From an uncultured Bacilli bacterium (GTDB lineage: Bacteria > Bacillota_I > Bacilli_A > RF39 > UBA660), in contig CANRGI010000056.1 in the NCBI GenBank assembly GCA_947630095.1, positions 1-7,683 of the forward strand: DNA of 7,683 bases, written 5' to 3'. The translations under genes and the position numbers were made by a program. The notes beneath the pieces were generated by a model, which did no database searches, was not told where the DNA came from, and saw only the letters and a program-made list of their open reading frames with translations. Positions 1 to 6,535 of the stretch are shown piece by piece. Numbering within the stretch: the stretch's first letter is position 1; each line of letters starts with the position of its first letter.

Positions 1-741
1 AAAATATTAGTATGTGTGATAATTTTAATTATAGATGTTGGTATGATGGCTAATGTTGTTTTTAAGATTATTGATAGTGAGAAAAAACATAAGGATAGTG
101 TTAGTGAGGCTATTAAAGATGTAGTAGTAACTGATATACCTGACTCAATTATGGAGTTATTAACTATTAATAAAGGTAATGTTAATGTTACTGTTGCTAA
201 GTTTTTAGAAGATGTAGTAAAACGTTATAATTTTAATGACTCTCAAAAGGCTAAATTGTATCAAATTTTAGAAACTGAATTTCCAGAAGTATGGAATATG
301 ATAGAAAAAGAAGAAATAAATGAAGAACCTTTAACAATTAAAATAGCAAGAACTCAATTAGGTAATGTAGGTGGAGAACCTTTTTGGAGATGGTATGGAT
401 ATAGTTATCGTGCTGAATGGTGTGCTATGTTTGTAAGTTGGGTAGGTAATATAGCAGGGCTAATTGATGAAGGAAAAATGCCTAAGTTTCAAGGGGTTAG
501 ATATGGCGTTAGTTGGTTTAAAGAGAATAATAGATGGAAAGAAAAAGGAAGTGTTCCTGTTTCAGGAGATGTAGTATTCTTTGATTGGAACGTAGATGGA
601 CTTGCTGACCACGTTGGATTTGTTGAAAGAGTAGATGAGACTACTGTTTATACTATCGAGGGTAATGCTAATGATGTATGCAAGCAAAAACAATATTCTA
701 TTAATAGCCCTTATTTATTAGGTTATGGAAATACACTATAA
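1..741 (+). CDS. CHAP-domain cysteine peptidase/amidase, membrane- or export-targeted (5' partial)
   Basis: The reading frame is open to base 1, so the true start is probably just upstream. The first possible start in the window is GTG at 16 (241 aa), but no ribosome binding site is visible there. Numbered from that GTG, residues 1-17, plus five codons before it, form a hydrophobic stretch that looks like a signal or membrane segment. Residues about 25-100 are charged, probably helical and not recognised. Residues about 105-241 match the CHAP (NlpC/P60-like) fold: candidate nucleophile Cys136 in EWCAMFVSW, His199 in DHVGFVE, and the polar E215/N217 in IEGN. This Trp-rich form, with NVGG near its start and GYG near the end, is the type common in gut Firmicutes. 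CHAP enzymes cleave peptidoglycan peptides or amide bonds, so a cell-wall role is likely; the exact bond cannot be read. It ends in its own terminator and is not co-transcribed with the next gene. Confidence 0.85.
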   Translation, partial: KILVCVIILIIDVGMMANVVFKIIDSEKKHKDSVSEAIKDVVVTDIPDSIMELLTINKGNVNVTVAKFLEDVVKRYNFNDSQKAKLYQILETEFPEVWNMIEKEEINEEPLTIKIARTQLGNVGGEPFWRWYGYSYRAEWCAMFVSWVGNIAGLIDEGKMPKFQGVRYGVSWFKENNRWKEKGSVPVSGDVVFFDWNVDGLADHVGFVERVDETTVYTIEGNANDVCKQKQYSINSPYLLGYGNTL

Positions 742-754
742 AGTGTGTTTTTTT
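731..754 (+). terminator. Rho-independent terminator containing the CHAP gene stop codon
   Basis: A 7-bp stem pairs 731-737 (ATACACT) with 742-748 (AGTGTGT), including one T-G wobble, around a four-base loop. Six more Ts follow directly at 749-754. The TAA stop (739-741) sits in the loop, so the hairpin is partly coding sequence. Confidence 0.75.
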
Positions 755-755
755 C

Positions 756-784
756 TTGTATTTTTAATAATTATTTGATATAGT
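756..784 (+). promoter_or_regulatory. Sigma-A-type promoter (extended -10) for the 164-aa gene
   Basis: The -35 TTGTAT (756-761) and -10 TATAGT (779-784) are separated by 17 bp. A TG at 776-777 sits one base before the -10, giving the extended -10 form that compensates for the weak -35. Transcription would start near 791, leaving a leader of about 18 bases that holds the ribosome binding site AAGGAAG (795-801), seven bases before the ATG at 809. Confidence 0.6.
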
Positions 785-808
785 AATTTTTGCTAAGGAA
801 GTGTTAAA

Positions 809-1303
809 ATGACAGAAGATAAATTAATAATGGAAATAAAGAAGATAAAGAGTTTAGTATTAAATAAAAATTTAAAACAAAGTAATAGTAATCAAATTTC
901 ATTAGAAGGTGTATATATGATAATAAATAATCAGAATATACTTACTTTTGCACGTGAGAAACATTTGCTTAAAAGGTTTGAATATATGGTAGGAAGTAAA
1001 AATATAATTACATTTAAAGATTACTATAGTTTACAAGATATAGAGACTCAAGAAGTGATAGTAGATTATGTAGAGAAAAATTTATGGAGAAGTTTAGGAG
1101 TATATAAAAGCGAAGAAGATAAGATATTAAGTATACCTGCTCACTATATAATACCAAGAAATTATATTCATAATTTTGCTATGATGGTAAGTAAAGATAC
1201 TTTAATAGATGTTAAAAATATTATAAATAATTATTTAGAAAATAATATAGAATTTTATAATAATATATTTAATGAAGATAATAAAATTAGGAAATTAAAA
1301 TAA
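809..1303 (+). CDS. Uncharacterised 164-aa protein
   Basis: I do not recognise this protein. The start is supported by AAGGAAG seven bases upstream and by a well-placed promoter. It has no signal peptide and no membrane segment, so it is probably cytoplasmic. Residues 1-30 are Lys/Ile/Asn-rich and probably helical. Residues about 33-110 alternate hydrophobic and charged positions as in a mixed alpha/beta fold, and residues about 125-160 look helical with a very Asn-rich tail. No catalytic or metal-binding motif stands out and there is no Cys. It has its own promoter and terminator, so its neighbours say little about its role. Codon use is as AT-rich as the rest of the window and the frame is intact, so it is probably a real gene. 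Confidence 0.75.
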   Translation: MTEDKLIMEIKKIKSLVLNKNLKQSNSNQISLEGVYMIINNQNILTFAREKHLLKRFEYMVGSKNIITFKDYYSLQDIETQEVIVDYVEKNLWRSLGVYKSEEDKILSIPAHYIIPRNYIHNFAMMVSKDTLIDVKNIINNYLENNIEFYNNIFNEDNKIRKLK

Positions 1304-1311
1304 GTAGGAAT

Positions 1312-1343
1312 AATGAATATAAAGTTCATTTTTTTCTTTTTTT
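1312..1343 (+). terminator. Rho-independent terminator after the 164-aa gene
   Basis: AATGAA (1312-1317) pairs with TTCATT (1325-1330) around a seven-base loop. A long pyrimidine tract follows, T-rich and interrupted by one C, to 1343. The stem is short and AT-rich, but the U-tract is strong and it begins just nine bases after the stop codon. Confidence 0.65.
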
Positions 1344-1356
1344 ACATAGAATAGTA

Positions 1357-1393
1357 TAGTTAATTAAAAATTAACTAAAAACATTAAATGTTT
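1357..1393. promoter_or_regulatory. Two adjacent inverted repeats upstream of the M60 operon promoter (candidate operators)
   Basis: The first dyad is a perfect 9-bp inverted repeat, TAGTTAATT (1357-1365) against AATTAACTA (1369-1377), with a three-base centre. The second is a perfect 7-1-7 palindrome, AAACATTAAATGTTT (1379-1393), ending two bases before the -35. Its half AAATGTT (1386-1392) recurs as a direct repeat at 1408-1414 inside the promoter spacer, 22 bp (about two helical turns) away. No T-tract follows either dyad, so they are not terminators. Placement at a -35 box suggests a regulator binding site; which regulator cannot be told, and AT-rich DNA produces some dyads by chance. Confidence 0.45.
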
Positions 1394-1395
1394 GA

Positions 1396-1424
1396 TTGTA
1401 AGGAAGCAAATGTTATGTTAAAAT
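1396..1424 (+). promoter_or_regulatory. Sigma-A-type promoter of the M60 peptidase/anchor operon
   Basis: TTGTAA (1396-1401), a 17-bp spacer and TAAAAT (1419-1424), with an extended -10 TG at 1416-1417. The predicted start near 1431 gives a leader of about 15 bases containing AAAGGAGG (1433-1440), five bases before the ATG at 1446. With so short a leader there is no room for a riboswitch, so control is probably at transcription initiation. Confidence 0.65.
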
Positions 1425-1445
1425 ATACCTTGAAAGGAGGAGAAA

Positions 1446-4400
1446 ATGAAAAAATTGTTAGGTTGGCTTGTTTTATTACTTTATTGTTTTAACTATGGCG
1501 CTAGTGGGTATTTATTAGTTGCTGATGTGTTTGACGATGGAGTAGATAATTCAAGTCAAAATGAGCAAAGTAACACTGCAAAAGCAACAAGTGAAGTACA
1601 GAAAGCAAAAGGTAATTTGGAAATCGATATTCAATTTGTTTATCCTATACAAAATACATCTGAATTAAATATGAGTTTAACTGTTACTAACTCTAAAGGA
1701 GAAGTTTTAGAAGTTCCTTTAAATAGTGAAGACCCTACTAGAAATAGTGTTAGTTATCAAGGAGATACAGTTGATGTATCAGTTAAGAAACTTGATAAAG
1801 CAGGTAATTCATTAGCAGGACTAGATAAAACTAATTCTATGGTTTATATTGGAAATACAATCTATGGTTTAGAAAAAGGAACGTATGTGGTTAATTTGTC
1901 AGGTGATGGTTACAAGCCATATTCAGTATCTGTTACATTAGACGATTATTCTAAACGTTTAACTTTATCTAATTCAAGAGGAATTTTCGAGCCAGGAGAT
2001 GTTAATGGAGATAACTTAATAAATGATACTGATGTAGATATGTTGATAAGTAAATTTGGAAGTTATGATAGTAGTTGTGATTTAAATAGAGATGGTATAG
2101 TTAATATTGCCGATTTAAATTATGTTACTGCTTCTATTAGTGGAGAAAAATCTAAAGAGGAAATAGTTAAGACTTCTGCGATTATCGATGTAACTGATGT
2201 AGAATTAGTTGGAGAAGATGGGTCTACTGTCGTTGGAAAAGTGGAAGACTTATTTCAAGAAGATGGTAGTGTACAAGTTTATCCAAAAAATAAGGATAGT
2301 GAATTATCTGAAGAAAACTATGCTAGTATAAGTGTTCAAATGGATAACCCTGTTGAAACAAATGAACTTCGTTTAGAAGTAGGAGAAGAAAATACACCTA
2401 CTAAAATGGATATTACAATTGTTACAGAGAGTGGTGAAGAAATTACACTTCATAAAGACTATAGTTTAGGAGGAGATACTCACACCTTCACTGATAAACC
2501 CAATGAAAATACAATAGTTATACCATTAAATGGACAAGTTGCCGTTAAAAGAATTATTATTAAAGTAACAGACTCTAGTAGTCATAAATTAGCAGATATA
2601 GGTAAAGTTGATTTCCTTAATAATGTTTATGACGAAATACCAAAACCAGAGATGGAATTTCCTACTAATGTAAGAGCATTACCTGGTAGTGAAATGATTA
2701 CTGTTACATTTGATAATATGCCTAATGTTACTGGATATGAGATACTAATTAATGGTGGAAAGTTAGAAAATAAAGTTTATCAAACTACTTATAATGAGTT
2801 AAATATAGAAGATTTAGACAACTATACTACTTATAAGATTAAAGTACAATCTGTTAATGGTGAATGGAAAAGTGGTTATGGGGAAGAGATAGAAGTAGTA
2901 CCTATACCAAATAGATTGCCACCGTCAGTTGATATGGTAAGACTAACTCCTGTATTTGCTGGTTTAGATATAGGTTGGAAATCAATGAAAGATACTGTTT
3001 CTTATAACTTACATTATAAAGCAGAGGGAGATAGCGATTATACTGTCATTACTGGAATAGTAGGTAGTTCATATAAATTGCGTGATTTAAAAGCCAAGAC
3101 AAAGTATTATGTATATTTAACAGGAAATAATGATTTAGGTGAAGGTAGTCCTTCGGCCATAGTAAATGAAGTGACTAACGATAGTGCGCCTACAATATAT
3201 CCTAAATATAAATTACTTAATACTTCTAATGGTATTGGAGAAATAACTAATCACGTAGTTGATGTGTTATACAAACCTGTTCAAAATAAAGACGGTTCTA
3301 TGTTATCTGATATGAACAATCAAAATAAGTTTGCAATAGTAGACGACGACCACTTAACATATTGGTATGTTAATGACTGGGAGGCTGGAGTAACTTATTA
3401 TAAAGATTATACACCAGTTATAGTTTTAGATAATGAATATACTTTGAAAGATTTTGTAGTAACTATTCCTGATAATCATTATCACGCTTATTATCAAGCA
3501 AAAGTATATTACTATGATGGAGATACTATTAGTAATAGTACTAAACATAGTGTTAATGCTAGAATAGTAAGAAAAGTTGACGAAAACAATCGTGTTTATT
3601 ACTTTGTTAAATGTGACGAAGCGATTAAGACATCAAGAGTACAAGTTGCAGTTTCTGCCTATGGTGGTGGAAATGTTAAAATTTCAGAAGTAAAGATTTA
3701 TCAATATGACTCATTAGAAGACGACGTAGCAGATTTATTTGAAGACGATTTGCGAGTTAAACTTGCTAATGGTGTAACAGAAAGTAATTTAAAAACTTTA
3801 GAAAGTAGAGCAAATGAGATAGACGATGTTAGTAAGGAAGAGCATCCATTTAAAGATGTAATCTTATCTGACATAGAATATGCTAGAAAAATTCTAAATG
3901 ACGAAAGTATAAGTGATGATATTATTACAGTTGATACTAGTATAAGTAATCAAAATGATGGCCATACTGGATTTGCTATGAGCATTAATGACTATCAACC
4001 TTTAGGTGTTGTTGCAAGACCTGGAGATAAGTTTGTAGTTTATGTTGGTTCAACTGGTGCTATGCCTGAGTTAGTATTTACTCAATATCACGCTGAGGCT
4101 GATGTATGGAAAAGTAGTTCTATTGCACTTACAAAGGGACAAAATGTTATTACAGTTCCTACTATAGGTACAAAGGACGAAAATGCTGAAAGAGGTGGTT
4201 CTGTATATGTTAGATATCCTAGAACTGCAAGTAGCGATGTTATAAAAGTGCGTGTTAGTGGTGGACAAAAAATACCTGTTCTTGATTTACACGATGTAAA
4301 AGAAGAAAGTGTTAAGAAAGAAAAAATCACTAAATATTTAAAAGAACTTAATGATTATGTTAGTAAGTTACCAATTTTATATGAAAGTGGGAAATTTAAT

Positions 4401-6524
4401 AAGGCTACAAGCGTTTTAAATTCAACTGAAATAGTAACTGAGAAAGGACTATTTTCAATACCCGCAACTGCGGCATTAGATGCTATTAATGATAAATTAA
4501 GTTCAACTAGTGAAAAAGAGGCTAGAATTTTAGAAACTACTAAAGCATTTGACGAAATGGTAGAGTATTTCTATAGGCAAAAAGGTTTTTCTACTTTAGA
4601 AGAATATGAAACTGCTGACGAAAAGAAAGCACACGCTAGTGATAGAATGCCTACTGGTAGAGTAAACATTCGTTATATGCAAATGTTTGATGGAGCATTT
4701 ATGTATGCAGGTGGATTACATATTGGTGTAGAATATGAATCTACAAAAGGATTACTTCAAGGAAAAACTATGGGAAATGATTTTGCTGGATATTTCGGAT
4801 GGGGTATTTCTCACGAAATAGGACACCAAATAAATCTTTCAAAATTAGTTCGTGCAGAGGTTACAAATAATGTATATGCTTTACTTGCCCAAACTGCTGA
4901 CGATAAATCTTTAAGTAGATTAGAAGTTTCAGAAATATATCCAAAGATATATGAAAAAGTTACAAGTGGTACTCAAGGAAAACCTACTAATGTATTTACT
5001 GCGTTAGGTATGTATTGGCAACTTCATTTGGCTTATGACAATGAGAATACATTTGAAGATACTAATTCAATTTTTGCTAAAATCAATAGGGATGTTAGAA
5101 GTAATAGACTAAGCGGAACTAGTGACGAGTTACTAGTTATGTATGCTAGTGATGCGGCAGGAGAGAATTTAATACCTTATTTTGAAAATTGGGGTGTAGT
5201 AGTAAGTGACAAAGCCCGTGAATATGTAGAAAGTAAGTATAAAGATACTCCTAGTAAAAAGATTTGGTACTTAAATGATAAGGCTCGTAGATATAGATTA
5301 AGTGGAGGAAGTGCTATAAGTGATAGTGTAAAAGTAAACGCTTCATTTGCTAGTGAAGATGTAGTAAATAAAAATATTACATTGAGTTTTGATGTAAGTG
5401 GAGAAAGTGAAAAGATACTAGGTTATGAGATAATACGTAATGGAGAAGTAATAGGCTTTACGGAAGGTAATACTTATACTGATTTATTAGGGTCATTTAA
5501 TAACCGTGCTGTAACTTATCAAGTTGTTGCTTATGACTATTTACTAAATCATACTGAACCATATACTTTAAAAGAAATTAAAGTTGAATATAGTAGTAGT
5601 GTTAAGAAAGACGAGTTCTCTGCTTCAAGTAACTTTATGGTTGAAGGCGAAAAGATAGACGACGAAGACCCAGAAATGGACTATAGCGAATTACAAGTTA
5701 ATTATGTAGTTGATGGAAAAGATAATGAGTTTAATGGTAATGTACGTGTAGATAAAAACGATACAGGAGATGCTTATATAATAATTGATTTAAATAGTAG
5801 TTTAGCATTATCTGGAATACAAATAAAAGGTGTTAAAGATAGTGAAAATAATATAAATCAATATGAAGTTTATGTAAGTAAAGATCGTGAAACTTGGAAT
5901 TTAGCAAAGACTGGTACTTTTGAATTTAACGAAGAAAATAAACATACAAATTTAGTTTACTTCGATAAAGAAGGTTCAACTGGTGGAAATCAATTATGGA
6001 CTTATAAAGATATTTCTTATGTAAAAGTTGTCGCTGTAGGAAATAAGAGTGGTATAAGTGTTAATGAAATAGATTTATTAGCGCCTCCAGGAGATAACAT
6101 TAGTCTTAATAGTGAAGGTATTGGCGTACTTAAAGAAGAATATTGCTATGACGAAGCAGACGAAAGTAAGTGCTTAGAAGCAGGAACAGTTATATTCACA
6201 GGAGAATATAGAGGACATCCAGCATTTAATGTAATTAAATTAGTTAATGCAAGTGATGGTAATACTATTTATGGCGGTATACAATTACTATATGCTAAGT
6301 TACCTAGTGGAACTGATTTAGCAGAAATATCTAGTGGTACTTGGGTATATGCAGTGTCTGCTAGCGATTATGCTAAAATGGTTGGGCAAAAAGTAAGAGT
6401 AGAATTATACAGAGTAAACGATGCTGAAACACTTGATGGAGAAAGACTTACAAGTACTTCATTAAGCAGTATAGAGTTACCAGCAAGAGAAGATTTACAT
6501 TATATTCAAATAGGAGAAAATTAG
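1446..6524 (+). CDS. Secreted M60-family zinc metallopeptidase (mucinase-like) with type I dockerin, discoidin and Fn3 modules
   Basis: This is a 1692-aa extracellular enzyme. Approximate order by residue: 1-26 signal peptide or N-terminal hydrophobic segment; 57-178 beta-sandwich; 183-231 type I dockerin; 240-395 discoidin-like jelly roll; 405-485 and 492-577 Fn3; 585-757 second discoidin-like; 758-822 helical; 828-1265 M60 peptidase; 1292-1382 Fn3/Ig-like; 1385-1547 F5/8 type C-like; 1550-1692 unknown beta-rich domain. The catalytic site is HEIGH (H1123, E1124, H1127), with E1138 in AEVTNN as the likely third zinc ligand, the M60 HExxH-x(8-28)-E pattern. Other M60 landmarks are GGSVYVRYP (918-926), WQLHLAY (1191-1197) and the NWG segment near 1248. 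M60 enzymes cleave host glycoproteins, often next to O-glycans, so mucin is a likely substrate (inference). There is no sorting signal or C-terminal helix; surface retention would need the dockerin. The start is fixed by AAAGGAGG. The stop overlaps the next gene's ribosome binding site. Confidence 0.93.
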   Translation: MKKLLGWLVLLLYCFNYGASGYLLVADVFDDGVDNSSQNEQSNTAKATSEVQKAKGNLEIDIQFVYPIQNTSELNMSLTVTNSKGEVLEVPLNSEDPTRNSVSYQGDTVDVSVKKLDKAGNSLAGLDKTNSMVYIGNTIYGLEKGTYVVNLSGDGYKPYSVSVTLDDYSKRLTLSNSRGIFEPGDVNGDNLINDTDVDMLISKFGSYDSSCDLNRDGIVNIADLNYVTASISGEKSKEEIVKTSAIIDVTDVELVGEDGSTVVGKVEDLFQEDGSVQVYPKNKDSELSEENYASISVQMDNPVETNELRLEVGEENTPTKMDITIVTESGEEITLHKDYSLGGDTHTFTDKPNENTIVIPLNGQVAVKRIIIKVTDSSSHKLADIGKVDFLNNVYDEIPKPEMEFPTNVRALPGSEMITVTFDNMPNVTGYEILINGGKLENKVYQTTYNELNIEDLDNYTTYKIKVQSVNGEWKSGYGEEIEVVPIPNRLPPSVDMVRLTPVFAGLDIGWKSMKDTVSYNLHYKAEGDSDYTVITGIVGSSYKLRDLKAKTKYYVYLTGNNDLGEGSPSAIVNEVTNDSAPTIYPKYKLLNTSNGIGEITNHVVDVLYKPVQNKDGSMLSDMNNQNKFAIVDDDHLTYWYVNDWEAGVTYYKDYTPVIVLDNEYTLKDFVVTIPDNHYHAYYQAKVYYYDGDTISNSTKHSVNARIVRKVDENNRVYYFVKCDEAIKTSRVQVAVSAYGGGNVKISEVKIYQYDSLEDDVADLFEDDLRVKLANGVTESNLKTLESRANEIDDVSKEEHPFKDVILSDIEYARKILNDESISDDIITVDTSISNQNDGHTGFAMSINDYQPLGVVARPGDKFVVYVGSTGAMPELVFTQYHAEADVWKSSSIALTKGQNVITVPTIGTKDENAERGGSVYVRYPRTASSDVIKVRVSGGQKIPVLDLHDVKEESVKKEKITKYLKELNDYVSKLPILYESGKFNKATSVLNSTEIVTEKGLFSIPATAALDAINDKLSSTSEKEARILETTKAFDEMVEYFYRQKGFSTLEEYETADEKKAHASDRMPTGRVNIRYMQMFDGAFMYAGGLHIGVEYESTKGLLQGKTMGNDFAGYFGWGISHEIGHQINLSKLVRAEVTNNVYALLAQTADDKSLSRLEVSEIYPKIYEKVTSGTQGKPTNVFTALGMYWQLHLAYDNENTFEDTNSIFAKINRDVRSNRLSGTSDELLVMYASDAAGENLIPYFENWGVVVSDKAREYVESKYKDTPSKKIWYLNDKARRYRLSGGSAISDSVKVNASFASEDVVNKNITLSFDVSGESEKILGYEIIRNGEVIGFTEGNTYTDLLGSFNNRAVTYQVVAYDYLLNHTEPYTLKEIKVEYSSSVKKDEFSASSNFMVEGEKIDDEDPEMDYSELQVNYVVDGKDNEFNGNVRVDKNDTGDAYIIIDLNSSLALSGIQIKGVKDSENNINQYEVYVSKDRETWNLAKTGTFEFNEENKHTNLVYFDKEGSTGGNQLWTYKDISYVKVVAVGNKSGISVNEIDLLAPPGDNISLNSEGIGVLKEEYCYDEADESKCLEAGTVIFTGEYRGHPAFNVIKLVNASDGNTIYGGIQLLYAKLPSGTDLAEISSGTWVYAVSASDYAKMVGQKVRVELYRVNDAETLDGERLTSTSLSSIELPAREDLHYIQIGEN
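1992..2138 (+). other. Type I dockerin module within the M60 peptidase (residues 183-231)
   Basis: There are two complete EF-hand-like calcium loops. Loop 1 has D185, N187, D189 and D196 (DVNGDNLINDTD); loop 2 has D212, N214, D216 and D223 (DLNRDGIVNIAD), each followed by the expected hydrophobic helix. Loop positions 10-11, which usually contact the cohesin, are Asp-Thr in the first repeat and Ile-Ala in the second, so the two halves are not equivalent. The module follows a beta-sandwich domain ending in the GYKPYSVSV region, resembling the domain that often precedes dockerins. Dockerins usually sit at the C-terminus; this one is near the N-terminus. Confidence 0.9.
3927..5240 (+). other. 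M60 peptidase catalytic module (residues about 828-1265)
   Basis: The N-terminal beta part (about 828-945) has the GG-containing strand GGSVYVRYP typical of M60 proteins. The helical catalytic part carries HEIGH, coded at 4812-4826, with zinc ligand candidate E1138 eleven residues after the second His. The conserved rear segment includes WQLHLAY, the INRDVR segment (1213-1218) and AAGENLIPYFENWG. All catalytic residues expected of the family are present, so the enzyme should be active. Domain edges are estimates. Confidence 0.9.
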
Positions 6525-6531
6525 GAGGAAG
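6523..6531 (+). promoter_or_regulatory. Ribosome binding site overlapping the M60 stop codon
   Basis: AGGAGGAAG begins inside the TAG stop (6522-6524) of the peptidase gene and lies seven bases before the ATG at 6536. With an 11-base intergenic gap and no terminator, the two genes are surely co-transcribed and probably translationally coupled, which would favour balanced output of enzyme and anchor. Confidence 0.85.
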
Positions 6532-6535
6532 TAGT

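Noticed and set aside
1357..1377. The 9-3-9 dyad as a terminator of the upstream gene
   Set aside because: It is followed by AAAAAC rather than a T-run, and a better terminator is already present at 1312-1343. On the opposite strand there is likewise no U-tract.
1485..1487. Cys14 of the M60 protein as a lipobox cysteine
   Set aside because: The residues before it are Leu-Leu-Tyr. Tyr at -1 does not fit the small residue required by signal peptidase II, so lipid anchoring is unlikely.
4071..4330. Two overlapping minus-strand open frames (65 and 80 codons) inside the M60 gene
   Set aside because: They lie opposite the conserved M60 N-terminal part, have no ribosome binding site or promoter that I can support, and their translations show no recognisable features. 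They are shadows of the + strand gene.
6440..6524. Sortase (LPXTG-like) signal at the end of the M60 protein
   Set aside because: The C-terminus has no LPXTG-like motif, no hydrophobic segment and no basic tail; it ends in a polar sequence.
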